From NCBI GenBank assembly GCA_963921825.1, contig OY997588.1:57606803-57670802 (forward strand): a DNA stretch of 64,000 nt, in the 5' to 3' direction. This stretch comes from Erodium maritimum. Its lineage: Eukaryota > Streptophyta > Magnoliopsida > Geraniales > Geraniaceae. Both the position numbers and the translations under genes were made by a program. Of this stretch, positions 32,566 through 44,338 are shown piece by piece. Every line of letters begins with the position of its first letter. Position 1 is the first letter of the stretch. Below the pieces are notes generated by a model. That model was not told the DNA's origin, ran no database searches, and was given only the letters and a program-made list of their open reading frames with translations.

Positions 32566-33600
32566 TCATCCCCACTCATCATGTACCTCAGCCGAAATCG
32601 CAATAGGACGCTGCTATGCCCACATGACTTTCGCCTCCGATCTCTACAACACAATGAGTTTGAAATTCAAACTAGTATCCACGTGATTAATCGAAGACCC
32701 ATGAATCATGAGATCACCCACCAACCCAAACGCAGACTAAGATGCAACACCATGCCGAGAAGCTAAAACACCACCAGACTCTATCTCCGACGAGAAGTAG
32801 AGAAGCACCTGACATTGATTCTACTCGATCCGAACTGAAGAATCATACAAAACGGTGACCTGTATATCACCCATACCTAAGCTCTCCAACCCATCTTTCA
32901 AACGATGAGAAACATGTGCATAGCAGATGCTCATTTTTTCATGTTCGTCGGAAAATATCACTAAACCAATGGTTTTCACCGGTCGACGACGAGGGAGAGC
33001 ATCAAATATGATGTACCCATTGACCGTAAACCGTTAAAACTCTTAACAACCTAAAAAGTAGCATCATTCTAAGTAAAACAAAAAAACCCAAAATAAAAAC
33101 CTTTGCGGTTCGGTCGAAGCATGGCTGAAGAAGACACGATCTCACCGTACGCGCCGAAGAGATTCTGAAGCCATGCCTCAAAGGACTCAAATGGGAGGTT
33201 ACAAACAAAGACTTCGTCTTCTTTCACAACACACCGTTGTTGAACCTTCTTTAAACATGAGCACTGATGGCGATTAGACCTTCCTCCTGAAGTGTTCGTC
33301 GTAGATCCCTTCCCAATCCCAGAAGACCCAACCCGGTCTTGCTCTCTCTACGCCTTATACACGTTTGCACCAGGCTTCCCGATCGCCAAAGTAACAAAAA
33401 CCTGGTGGTCGCTCCCGATATCCAACACAGAGCCCACGACCTTCGTTTTGGTGGCAAGGACGATACCATCCCCAACAAAAAGCTCCATATTGATCGCTGG
33501 CAACGATCCACCACCACTCAGACAATAGAGATGGTAGAACATGACGCTCAAAGAGAGGATGACGTTCCTTGGTTCTGAACTTGAAAATATAGACATAATT
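32566..33600 (-). pseudogene. LINE ORF1 remnant with RRM
   Basis: Minus-strand translation of about 33020-33225 gives EVFVCNLPFESFEAWLQNLF, then GAYGEIVSSSAMLRPNRKGF, then YFGFFCFT, then VVKSFNG: an RRM with recognisable RNP2 (VFVCNL) and RNP1 (GFYFGFFCF). It is broken by stops. It resembles the RRM of the LINE fragment at 3.2-3.4 kb (shared IVSSS and LRPN). Upstream (33250-33560) is a low-similarity region, probably the ORF1 N-terminus, and no RT is adjacent. Confidence 0.55.
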
Positions 33601-33699
33601 ATTAACGTTGTTATTTTTGTCGACGTTTGGATTGAGTATGTGTTATTTTTAAACATTATTGTGCTCATGTGTAATATGTGTGTACGTTAGTGTAGGTAA

Positions 33700-33930
33700 A
33701 CATGATTAACCCTTAATCATAAGTTTTGAAATAAAATTTCAATAATCGTAATTTTCGAAATAAAATTGCACTAATTATACGTTTCCAAATAAAAGTTCAG
33801 TAATCGTAATTTTTTTCGAAATAAAAATTCAATAATCGTTTTTAAAAAAAATAAAAGTTGCATTAATCATAAGTTTGAAAATAAAATTGCATTAATCATA
33901 AGTTTTAAGATAAAATTGCATTAATCATTA
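33700..33930. repeat. Degenerate AT-rich tandem repeat
   Basis: About seven copies of a 28-33-bp unit resembling AATAAAATTGCATTAATCAT followed by AAGTTTTGA. No coding frame. The remaining sequence to 34200 is AT-rich and unrecognised. Confidence 0.75.
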
Positions 33931-34199
33931 TGTAAAAAATAACTTACAAACATGATTTTCAAATTTAAAAAAAATACTATTATTATAACTCTCGAAATTA
34001 ATAAACATGATTTTACAAAATTGAAAATTCAAACAAGATTTTTTTCTCAAAATTGAAATGTAAGTATCATATGAAATTATTTGGAATTCACTAGTTTTTA
34101 GTGATACTAAATAAAATAGTATAAAAAATAACAATCTAAAAAACCTCTCCTCCAAACCCTACTAGCGCTGCCATCCCCTTACAGTTTTTGGGCCTCTGT

Positions 34200-35515
34200 C
34201 GATGACAGACATGGCCTGGCCTCGTCTTGTTGTCGACAATATTAGCTTTTCCCTCTTCCTTCCTCTTCTGAGCTTCTCCCTCTCTTCCCCATTTTCTCTT
34301 CTCCGCTTCTTTTCCTTTTCCCCTTTGTTTGGTCGATCTATGCTTCTGTTAAGACAATGGTGGCCGGTTCTCCTAGTGGTGCGGCCGAAACGGGTACGTC
34401 CGCGTTTCTCCTAGTGGTGCGTGGTAGCGTTGCTTCTGGGAGTAACGCCCATTCGTCACAGCCTCGTCGATTCTAGCGTCGTTGTTGTTGTTGGGTCGCA
34501 GATCTGGTCGGTCTATCCAGATCTGCTTGTGTGTTCCTGGAGCTTCTGTTAGTGTTGTTGAGCGTGCGTGGCTGGAGAAGGACTTTTCCACGGAGCCGGA
34601 GCTGGTCCTCTCGCTAGAGCTAGAGGAGTATGGTTATATTTGGAGCTGTTGTCTGTTTGGGAGTTGTGTCGGAGTCCAGCCGGATCTGTTGTTGCGTCCT
34701 CTACTCCAAGAGCCTCATGGTTGGTATCGTAGGAGATTTGAAGTGTTCCGGTGATTGCATGAAGGCTGGACATATGAAGCAGCTCATGGACTCCAGGTCA
34801 AAGAGTGAAACCGACGATAGTTATCTCTTTGCTAGTGGATTTTTGTGTTGGTAAGTGCGTCTTTTACGCCTCTCTTTCGTTGATGGTTCGTTTAGGTGTT
34901 GGCCACCGGTCTCGAAGGGGTGTGGTTTAGATCTGGGTTCATGTGATGACTGTTAGTAGGAGCACTGTAACTCTCACGATGGTTAGTGGTGGAGTGTCTT
35001 GGAAGATGGTCTCCCATCATGTTTAAGTTACAAACAAGTCAACATTGGTCTTTGATCCTTACTCTATTGGTTTGGCTTCTCTTAATTGGAAGGAGGTTGT
35101 TCTCAAGCCCAAGTCTCATAGGGGACGATCTCTAAAGAATCATTCAACGCCTCTTTTGGTCCCGGAGATAGTGTATAATACTAGATCAAGGGCCCGATCC
35201 CTAGACCGTGAGAGAGCTGTTGCAGTTGTTCATTTGGACATGTGGATCTATGTCTCACAGGTTAGCGCGAAAGCCTTAAAACTTGTGACTCTACTTACGA
35301 CTAGCTCCAAAACTTTGGCATGGAGACCGCAGAGAAGGCTTTTGATGATCCGAATTTGACTTCTAAGGATAGTGAATGGTATGCGGAAAAAGGGTTCATT
35401 TAATGGGTTGGTGGTTGAGGTAAGATATAATCGTTAGGTCTTCGGACTTTCAGGTTTTCCGTTTCTTAGCAATGCCTTTTCTCAATAAATTTATTGAGCT
35501 TATCCAAGAAAAATA
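34200..35515 (+). pseudogene. Probable LINE-like remnant
   Basis: A pyrimidine-rich 5' segment (34245-34330) is followed by frames in different registers, among them a C-terminal stretch with VYNTRSRARSLDRERAV (35045-35359), which resembles the basic end of some plant LINE ORF1 proteins. It ends with TTTCTCAATAAATTTATTGA near 35490. No RT is present. Identification is weak; a degraded unknown gene is possible. Confidence 0.3.
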
Positions 35516-35603
35516 TTTTGGATTATATTTGAGGCATATACTAGGTTATTAATAGGGAATTAATACATGAAAATAAGAAAATGTGAAATATTGTTATTAA
35601 GAG

Positions 35604-37474
35604 CATCCATAGTCCTTCAACCTGTCTAAAGCTGAAAAGATGAGGCTTAAAAAGTAAAATCATTTTCTCTCTCATTTTTCAACATGGTTAGAAGAGTTTT
35701 ATTTGTAGTCCAATAGATTGGTGTAGGCTGAAAGATGAGCGCCAAATGTCATTTTTTGAATATAAAACAAATTAAACATAATTAAAATTGCATTACACTT
35801 CAAAGAAAAGACAATGCATTGGTAACTCTATCCACCAAACCCGGGAGCTACGATGCTCTCTCTCTAGGGTCGGCCCTAGTCAACTTCTCCTATCATGGTG
35901 TCTCTTTTCCAGGCATCATCTTGTCCGTCACCGCCACCAACGTTGTAGCAGGTCATCCCCACCCTTCTAGTAACTCCACGGTAGTTTTTGGGCATAGGAG
36001 ATTCAATCGCAGTAGTGGCCATCACACTCTCCCCAATTGGCCTTAGCTCCACACCCCCTTCCGTCAAGATCCAAAGGCCACCACCAGCGTCGTCGCCCTC
36101 TCTTACTATCGTTCATAATCTAGCACTACCACCACCTCCTCTGCCACTAGATCCGTCAACGTTCCCTCATCCTAGACCACCAGAGCCGCCTTCACCTCTA
36201 ATGCCTCATTCATTGCCTCCTTCATCGCCTCCGCATCTGTTGCTTCCTTCGTCGCCACTATTGTCTCCTCTACTTCTACTACCTCTTTCAACACCTCCGT
36301 TTCCTCCCCTTCGCTACCTTCTTCTCCGAACCAAACTAATCAAAGGTGTAACATAGAGTACGAAGATCATTTTGGGACACATCCTTGTTTGTTAGAGCCT
36401 CTATGTAGGGTCGATCCAACCCCCTCCACTAGATCGAAACATTGACAGCCTCGATGGGCTCAGTGAGAGTGGAATCAATGACTTAACATGTTGGCAGGGA
36501 CCGGAGAAAATTCGACGACAACGAGGTGTTGTCGTGGACCAATGATAACAACTCATGTTCCCCCAAACAATCAGGCAAGGTCTGCTGCGCAACCTCGTTG
36601 GGTCCAATGAGTCTAAGGACGAGAAACGGGGTGTGGGGAGGGGGGACACATACCTCGCCCTTCCAAGGTAGGTGCAAGTCCGACAACATAATTCCCACAT
36701 TTCCTAGCATTCTCCCTACATGCCCGTTATTTCATGAAGTGCCCAAGATCTTTTACCATGGGCATTTTCAGGTCAAGTCATGAAATGATCATCTCACACA
36801 ACACTCGCACAACCAACAGTCTAGAGTTCATACCCCACTTATTGTCCCTGGTATAGCCAGACATTTCGCAGTAGGATTATCGTTCGACACCTACGAGTTC
36901 GAACAATGTCTCATCCTTTTCATTTCTACCACTTATATGTTGCTTATTTTTGTTTACCAACATTAATAAGAAGTCTAATAGTATGCTAAAAAAGAAAAGA
37001 AAAGACATTAAATTTATACAAATAATAAATTTAATTAGATAAAATATATAATTGTATTTACATACATGAATATAATTATAAAATATAATTTAGGATAAAC
37101 TATATTTTATAATTTATCCCGATTTTATTAATATTTTTTAATTAATGTTATGAATATTTGAATTACTAAACAATAAAACAGGAAAAAAAATGAAACCTAG
37201 ATTTTGTAAATATTTTCTATTTAATGTTATGAATATTTACATTACAAAAAATAATAAAATGAAAATTAAGAGATACACATATTTTTTATAAATATTTATC
37301 GTTTAATGATATAAATATTTAAATCACAAAACAATAAAAAAGGATGTATGTGTGAGGCGGTAACAAACCCTAAAGCCCATGTATCCGTCGATGTATTCGA
37401 CATGTATTGGCGTTTCATCGACATATTGAAAAGTGTTGTCCTTTCATCCGGCAAAACGTCGCAGTCTGCGGATG
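35604..37474. mobile_element. Candidate non-autonomous DNA transposon
   Basis: AGAGCATCC at about 35604 and GGATGCTCT ending at about 37474 form a perfect 9-bp terminal inverted repeat, flanked by TTA on the left and TAA-like sequence on the right. GAGCATCC-type ends occur in many plant MITE and Harbinger/hAT derivatives. The body has a proline/pyrimidine-rich stretch (36070-36340), AT-rich repeats (37140-37330) and no transposase. The short inverted repeat over 1.9 kb could be chance. Confidence 0.3.
37140..37335. repeat. Degenerate ~90-bp AT-rich tandem repeat
   Basis: Three copies share a TTTAATGTTATGAATATTT-like core followed by ACAATAAAA and a TTTTTTATAAATATTT-like stretch. Confidence 0.6.
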
Positions 37475-37779
37475 CTCTAAGATGTACTAAGCTTGATAAG
37501 TATTTTGGTAATTTATAGATGTCAAATAATTTTACATTCCTAACGCATGTTATTGAGCCCCGAAAGGAATTGGACTTTGTCAACTATATTGTATAAAACT
37601 TTTAGCCAAAAAATAATTATAATTTTCTCACATTCTTTTGTGAAGAAAGCCTTAGATTTGATGTATGTTGAATATGTTAGAGTGATGAGTTTCTATCACA
37701 ATCACATTGTATTGGAAGTGGTAGTGACTACTTGTAACCTGAGTTTAGTCTCTACTTGGGCCTAGCAAGGGGCAGAAGT

Positions 37780-38626
37780 CCATGGTAAGGAGACGGGCCA
37801 CGTTGGGGGTACATGCCCCGCATATCAAGTGAAGGAGCTGATCATTTCAGATCAAGCCCGTTTGAAGCAAGTTGGTCCGAATGGTTGGCTGAGGTCTTGG
37901 TGCCCCATGGTCTTGGTCCTCCTTCGGGTTCAAGTCTTGGGTTACTAGGTATGGGATCGGTTGATAGTGTTGTTTTATTGGGTTCGATCCCGAGTGTCGG
38001 GGAGGCCCATGGGGAGAATCTAGCTTTGGTTTTGATAGCCCATGTCCTTGGACCTCCTCCTTTAGGGACGGATTTGGTTGCTGGACATCGGGTTTTTGAT
38101 GACTCTAGCATACCTCTTTTGGATCCGTGTAGTGGATATGGAGGTCAAGTGGTAGGGCCGGTAGCTTTTGACGCTTAGACGGATTCGATCTCAGGTTGCA
38201 GGGATCAGGGTAGTCCTTAGAAATATGCCTTGAAAAAACTCTCGATATCTAGGGGTCGGGTTGTCAAGACGTGTGAGTCGTCTGATACCGTGACTTACTT
38301 TCAGCCTAGATCACGATCCATTAGTAGGGAAAGAGGTAGGCAAGCTGCCTCTTCAGCGGTAGATATGTGGAATCAGGCAGTTGTTAAACCACCCAATGAC
38401 ACCCTCCCGGGAGTCAAGGAGAATAGTAGTTAATTTTGTGTTTCTCTTTGATTGTTTTTTCTTTTCTTTTTAGAGACTACTCTCTATTTGGTTCTAAAGG
38501 TTTTTGCCTTTAAGCTCCATTGTTGGGAGCTCCTTTGTAATCGTTGTATTCAGTTTCGACCTTGAGATGATTTCCTTCTTGGAAAGTCTATCTTTCTAAT
38601 AAATTTTTTTGCACTGATAAAAAAAA
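37780..38626 (+). mobile_element. 3' end of a plus-strand LINE
   Basis: The plus strand carries an ORF1-like open frame (37813-38178) and a basic stretch SRSISRERGRQAASSAVDMW (about 38310-38365). A T-rich 3' UTR follows (GGTTTTTGCCTTTAAGCTCC, GTTGGGAGCTCCTTTGTAAT) and ends AATAAATTTTTTTGCACTGATAAAAAAAA at about 38626, a usual plant LINE 3' end. No ORF2 is present. It abuts LINE 1 tail to tail. Confidence 0.5.
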
Positions 38627-38629
38627 CTT

Positions 38630-39037
38630 GATACATGAAACAAAATAACACTTCAAAACTCCATTCAACAACAAGAACACCAAGCCAAAGAACATGCAAT
38701 AGAAAGGGGGCAAAGAAGCAATACTTAGACCTAAGAAGAGAGATATCCACTCACCAAACCTAACCAACCAACAACTCCAAACAAAAGAACAACTATCCAC
38801 AGACAAAGAACTGAGCTAAACAAACTCAGAAAGCAGCAGAGAACCCAAAACCGCACAAGGAAACACATCAAAAACAACATACGTACCTCACAAAACTCCC
38901 ACCCCCCTAACCCAACCAAGAACTTCCCAAAATACCCAAAAAAACACCAGTAAGGGAAACTTGGGTTGCAAGTAAAGAAAACATGGACAATGTTTAAGCT
39001 GACACCCACCAAAGCCTCCTCATGTAATGTTACTGAA
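38630..39037 (-). other. 3' untranslated region of LINE 1
   Basis: No supported coding frame. The open frames here are low-complexity and rich in F, L and V, as in the equivalent LINE 2 region at 41470-41830. Confidence 0.5.
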
Positions 39038-39039
39038 TC

Positions 39040-39750
39040 TCAAAATGAAAGAAACTGGAGCAACACTCCATTTATGAAAGAGATAAACAAAATTTGAGCT
39101 TTGTAACTATCCCAAACCCAACTTAAAGACATAATAACAATTTTGAGGGAAATATCCTTGGAAGAAAGCTGAATACCTTGGAAGACCAGAAGAGTTCTAG
39201 CCAACCAGATATGCCAGCATGTTATGTGAGCCAAAACTCCCCAAATGAATTTGTAAGTGCTTTTGAATGAGAAATTCCAAGTGGAGAATAGCACATTGAC
39301 TGGACCTGGAACCACCGAACATGAGCCCCACCATGAGACTACATAAGGCTAAACCATCCAGACTCTTTGGCAAATCAATAGAATATGAGCTCCATCCTCA
39401 AAATCAACCTTGCAAACAAGGTAAAAGATCTCATCTAGAGATAAGATGAAACCTCAACCTCTTAGAAAATATTTAGATGGGATTGCATCCTAGCAAGCCA
39501 ACCAATAAAAAGAAGTGATCATAGGAGGAATGCATAGGGTCCAAAGATTTGTTATCCAATTAAGTGCTGATGAAGTTTGGGTACATTGCTTTGCAAGCAA
39601 GGAGTATAATCTCTTGACAGAGAATCCATTAAGATCCCAAATCCACTTCAATGAGTCTTCCTCATGAGTTAGCTGAACTCTTGAAAGAATATTGCACAAA
39701 ATGTCCCAACCTTGATCCTCCCAACCCTTCTGAGATGCAAATCCCAACTA
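39040..39750 (-). pseudogene. LINE 1 ORF2 C-terminal zinc-binding region
   Basis: Readable pieces are KWIWDLNGFSVKRLYSLL, then NLWTLCIPPMITSFYWLACW and HITCWHIWLARTLLVFQ. These match the zf-RVT domain of plant non-LTR ORF2. The equivalent in LINE 2 is at 42240-42630. Frames are broken. Confidence 0.7.
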
Positions 39751-40245
39751 GACCCTTCAAAGACCTCAGCTACTATTAATACCCCCCAGAAATAATGTAT
39801 ATCCTTGGAAATAGAACTTTGAAAGGAGTATCCCCCACCAAATATCATTCCGAAAGAAAATCCTTTTACCATTTCCCAATCTCCAATTCAAACCTTTCAA
39901 ACCAAAGTAATTTGAAATGTTGGGATGTCTTGGAAGATCCAGAATATGGTACATAAAGCATCAATTTCCTACTTCAAGAAAAAGTGAGATGTCCCATTCA
40001 TTTCCATCCTAGCCAAACTTTGAGCAGATCACAAGTTTCCATAAAAAAATTCTTTCTAATGGAAACCTTCACCACCATTTAGATAGTAAAGCAATGTTCA
40101 TGAGGTATAAATTTTTAATATCCAACCCCCCGCTTCCTTTGTTATACATACTATATCCCATTTCAATTTGCATAGAGATCTAGCATTTGAATTACCATGC
40201 TAAAGGAATCTCCTCTACCAACTTACCATAACCTTAATTACACCT

Positions 40246-40931
40246 TTAGGAGCTCTGATGATGAAGAAGAAATAAAGGGCATGTGCTCCCAAAGTAGATT
40301 TTATTAAGGTGATCTTGCTTCCCAAGTAAAGTAATTTGGCTTGCCACAATCCAAGAGTATTTTTGAATTTCTAGATGATAAGGGCCCAAGCAATCATTCT
40401 TCTCAGATTTTGCACCAAGAGGGAATCCCAAATAAATGATAGGCAATGAGCCTTTTGGACATTGCAAAATATCTAGCATTTCATCTTCCTCAACCTCAGT
40501 TAAGTTGAGAGGGAAAGCCACTGATTTGTCATAGTTAACAATCAAGCTATTAGCAACCCGAAACATTTTGATAGCTATTTTTAGACACATGATCCCATCC
40601 TTAGATACTCTAATAAAGAAGATGAAATCATCAGCAAATTGGTGGTACGATATGACTAGACAATAGGTTGTCATATGTATGCCTAGAATGTAGCTTCTTG
40701 ATACAACGACTTTTATAATTTGATTAAGAACTTCTGCCACCAAAATAAAGATAAGAGGGGAGAGGATGACCCTGTCTAAGACTTTTAAACATTTGGAAGC
40801 CAGAGTTTGGGGAGCCATTTATAAGTGCATAGACATGAGCTCTAAAGCAAGAGATTAACCATAGCCTTCATTTAATCCCAAAACTCATTCTAGTTAGAAG
40901 TAGTATATGATAAAACTCCAACTGATATTAT
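40246..40931 (-). pseudogene. LINE 1 reverse transcriptase fragment
   Basis: Contains the palm motif QFADDFIFFI (about 40620-40650 region), then the NYDKS motif and YLGFPLGA. FADD is the catalytic aspartate pair of non-LTR RTs. Frameshifts lie on both sides. Confidence 0.8.
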
Positions 40932-40946
40932 CAAATGTTTTTTTTT

Positions 40947-41859
40947 ATCAACGAATGCATATCATAAAGACCCTCTTCTGAGGTAGAAAACGGTTACAAA
41001 AAAACCCCATCTGACTACAGATTGGAGAAGTAAAGGATGTAAGAAATCAATTTGGAAAATGATTTAGAGATAATAAAGCAAAAGAGTAGAGAAGGCCATA
41101 GGATGTTCTAAGCAGGCCTTGATGCGAGTTTGAATTGATGATCAACTATAGATGGTTGATGATCAAATGCTGAGAGGGTTAACTCTGTTGCCAAGTTGAA
41201 CCAAAAAATCCGCAACCTTCAGTTAGGTTTGTCAACAGATGAACTGATGGAGACTTGGATGTGGTACCAAGCCGGTGATGTTGTATGCTTCACTGGATAT
41301 AAAGTGTCAATGATAGTGCTGCTGAAGCCTTGAATGTAGAACAAAGCTGTAGTTGTTGGATGCTGAATATAGAACAAAGCTGAAGTTGATGAGTGCTGCA
41401 ATGAGCGGTAAGCTGGTTCCAAAGGCTTTAGAATGTTGAGGCAAGAGATATTGAAATGAGAGAGGGTAGAGTTTAGGGATGCTTGTCCCCCAAGCTACTG
41501 GTTGCTTGCAGCCCAAGGATACACTTCTGTGGATTAAGAAGACTATAGAGCTGTGGAGGCTGCCTAGAGAGCTGAGGAAAAGCCATGCTGAGTAGAGATC
41601 TGAGAGGCAGGAACCTGAGGAAAGACAAACAAGGAACAAAGAAGGAAAGAAGACTCTCAAAGCTAAGAAAAAAAATACCCTCACTCAAAGGAGAAAAGAA
41701 CAGACCCCCACACCAAAGGAACAAAAACCCAAGGGACAGTCCTAGCCTCACCAAACCTACAAACCTCACAACCAACCACCCAAACCCATCCCAAGCCCAA
41801 ATCAACCCCAAAAAGCAAGAAACTCCAAACAAGTTAGCTTCAAACCAATTGAGGAAAAG
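40947..41859 (-). other. 3' untranslated region of LINE 2
   Basis: About 0.9 kb between the ORF2 end and the poly(A). Open frames rich in F, L, S and G are present but look like by-products of composition. A near-repeat (AGAACAAAGCTG(T/A)AGTTG(T/A)TG) occurs at about 41338 and 41371. Confidence 0.55.
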
Positions 41860-43836
41860 CCAATGTCATTTCCTTCTAGCACAATCCTTAGGCATGGTGG
41901 TCCAATCTTGAATTGTGAAATGGTAATTTGAGTTGAAGGAAGCCCATTCCCAGCCATAAACCGTGTTCATTATCTTGTTGAAAATTGTTTCAGGTGGTTC
42001 ATCAACACCACTAAATAAGAAAGAATTTCTTGCTAGCCAGAGTGGCCAAAGAGTAACCTGGAGGATACTTCCCCAACATCTTTTAAGTTTAGAAGGAACC
42101 AGACCTGACCAAGAACAGAATAGTTGCTTGACATCAGCTGGACAAATCCACTGAACTCCCCACCATCTGCAGACTAAAGTCCAAGTAATCCAAGCTTTTG
42201 AGCAGTGAATGAGGATGTGTGCTCCATCCTCAAAATCCTAGGAGCACTGAGGGCAGATTAATTGTTGCAGGGATAGATCCATACCCCTCCCATCTAGAAA
42301 GCATTTTGATGGTATTGCTTCTAGACAGGCAAGCCAAGAAAAAGCACATAATTTTGGGGGAATGTCAGAAGTCCAAACCTTAGAGGTCCATTCCACAGAA
42401 GAGTTGTTTTGTTGAGCAAGTAAGGTGTATATTCTGCTCACTGAGAAGCCTTTTTCATCTAATTTCCAGCAAAGTTTATCCTCATCTGAGCTTAAGATTG
42501 TAGAGCTAAGAATGGCTGAGAGTGATCCCCACTCCAATATCTCCCTGCCCATTGCAGACCTTCTGAAGTTGAGATCCCAATCTCCATTGGTTCTGATCTC
42601 AGCAATGGTTTTGAATTTGGAATTTGACAAGGCAAAAAGTCGGGGAAATAATAATTTGAAAGGTACATCTCCCCACCAATGATCTTGCCATAACTGAATT
42701 CTATTGTCTTTGCCTAAAGTCCAAGTAAGACCTTTATCACCAAAGCAATCAACAAATCTATCATCTTTGAGAAGAGCTAGGAAGTGTGAGATAAAACTTG
42801 GTCTTCCTATCTCAGTGAACTTTGATAAATCCCATTCATTTTAGTTCCAGCCCATTTTAGCACAGATGGTATGCTTCCAGAGTGAGTTTTCTTCCAATGC
42901 AAATCTCCACAACCATTTTGCTAGTAGAGAAATATTCATCAACTGCAAGTTTTTTATTCCAAGCCCTCCCAGTTCTTTGGATTTGCAAATTTGATTCCAA
43001 CCAACTTTGCAGAAGACCTTGGAAGGAGCATCACCATGGCAAAGGAACCTTCTTTTCCAACTTTCCAATTCCTTGAGGACTTCTTTTGGAGCTTTGAGTA
43101 GGGAGAAGTAGTATAAAGGAAGAGCACTGAGAGTTGTTTTTATTAGAGTAATCCTTCCTCCAAATGATAGCATTTTTGCTTGCCACAGTCCAAGACTTTT
43201 TTTGAATTTGCTGATGATGGGCTGCCAAGTGATGAGTCTTTTGGAGCTGGCACCCAAGAAGAAGCCAAGATATGGCAATGGTAGTTTATCACAGCTACAA
43301 TTTAGAATTGATGAATAATGTTGAGCTTCTTCTGGAGATAAATTGAGGGGGATCAAGGAAGATTTGTTGTAGTTGACATTGAGGCTTGTCATGAGTTTAA
43401 AGATGGAGAGAGTATTTTTCAGGTTTTGGGCTCCTTCTGTGGTTGCCTTGATGAAGAATAGTGAGTCATCTGCAAATTGTAGATGAGAAATGGTTGGCCC
43501 ATTAGTTCCTAAAGAGATACCTTGGAATTGATCATGTAGTAGTCCAGCTTGCATGATTTGGTTTAAAGATTCTGCAGCTAATGCAAAGAGAAGGGGGGAT
43601 AGAGCACATCCCTGTCTGAGGCCTCTAGATAACTTGAAATCAGATGATGGGGAGCCATTGATAAGTATAGAGACATGTGCTCTAAAACATGAGATCATCC
43701 AGAATCTCCACTGAAAGCCAAAACTCATTTTCTGCAGTAACTTCATTAGATAGAGCCAGTTGAGTTTATCAAAAGCCTTTTCAAAGTCTGCTTTAAAGAT
43801 CAGAGCTTCCATCTTTGAATGTTTGATCTTGTTGAC
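41860..43836 (-). pseudogene. LINE 2 ORF2: reverse transcriptase and zinc-binding domain
   Basis: The first 332 codons (to 42841) are open: FKADFEKAFDKLNWLYLMKL, GSPSSDFKLSRGLRQGCALSPLLF, the catalytic FADD at about 43465-43476, then PYLGFFLGA, and GGRITLIKTTLSALPLYYFS. After the TAA at 42841 the same protein continues (EWDLSKFTEIGRP), then WTSKVWTSDIPPKLCAFSWL (42240-42630), then WLARNSFLF (about 42020). It was 5' truncated on arrival, so it was never functional here. Confidence 0.88.
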
Positions 43837-44243
43837 CAAATGTCTTTTGAAAATCTGTCTTGAATGTCAGTGTCTTTATTCTTGAATTTTCAAGGAATTG
43901 GACCACTTTTAAAGCACTAACTATACCATCCGCAATAATGACATGCGTTACCACCAACAGTTGATAAACGGTACAACAACCTAAACGTTGATGAATTGTA
44001 CATGGTCTTAGAGTATGGTCGAGTTTCCCCCTTTCCCTTTTTGATTGGCATTCATAAAAAAATATTGACTGAAAAAACCGTCTGATTTCTCAATTCCATT
44101 TTTCCCGATCTTGTACTGATTGATTTTTTTTTCTATATAACGTTTTTTGTTTGCTTCTTCCTATTGAAATTTACCAACTCGTTTGGAACAAGCCCGTTGT
44201 ACCCTAATGTCCGGTAATGTAGTAAGAAGAATTACAATATGGA

Positions 44244-44338
44244 GGCCCAATTACAAGGTTTGAAGCCCATACTAGTCGTCCAATCCAATTTAACAAAAAA
44301 TAAATTCCCCATTCCCATTTCTAAACCCTAAACCCTAG
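44244..44338 (+). promoter_or_regulatory. Site II elements and telo-boxes upstream of NOP2
   Basis: GGCCCA at 44244-44249 and AGCCCA at 44264-44269 are site II (TGGGCY, reverse) elements. AAACCCTAAACCCTAG at 44323-44338 is a double telo-box. The combination is the known signature of plant ribosomal-protein and ribosome-biogenesis promoters (TCP factors on site II). A TATATAA sequence at about 44134 is too far upstream to be clearly relevant. Confidence 0.75.

Larger units (their letters stand above)
40938..43836 (-). mobile_element. LINE 2, 5'-truncated, inserted in LINE 1
   Basis: A 2.9-kb insertion with a poly(A) tail (T9 at 40938-40946 on plus) and duplicated target sequence CAAATG at 40932-40937 and 43837-43842, perhaps extending to 12 bp (CAAATGTCTTTT against CAAATGTTTTTT). 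It contains RT, a zinc-binding domain and a 3' UTR and lacks ORF1 and the endonuclease. It belongs to the same clade as LINE 1, as the domain sequences run in parallel. Confidence 0.85.
38627..43985 (-). mobile_element. L1-type LINE 1, 5' truncated, interrupted by LINE 2
   Basis: Minus-strand pieces are: an RT fragment upstream of the interruption (43843-43985, THVIIADGIVSALKVV, then FKTDFQKTF), the RT continuation (40246-40931, FDNISWSF, ISYHQFADDFIFFI), the C-terminal zinc-binding RVT region (39040-39750), and a 3' UTR down to about 38630. Stops and shifts are frequent. The RT reading joins exactly across the LINE 2 insertion (QKTF then DNISW), which proves the order of events. Confidence 0.78.

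Noticed and set aside
36030..36356. Proline-rich protein gene (122 codons)
   Set aside because: Low-complexity CCT/CCA-rich sequence with no conserved domain, splice partner or start context; more likely a composition effect.
41473..41911. Membrane-like frames rich in Phe and Leu in LINE 2
   Set aside because: They lie in the LINE 3' UTR; similar frames occur in LINE 1, and composition explains them.
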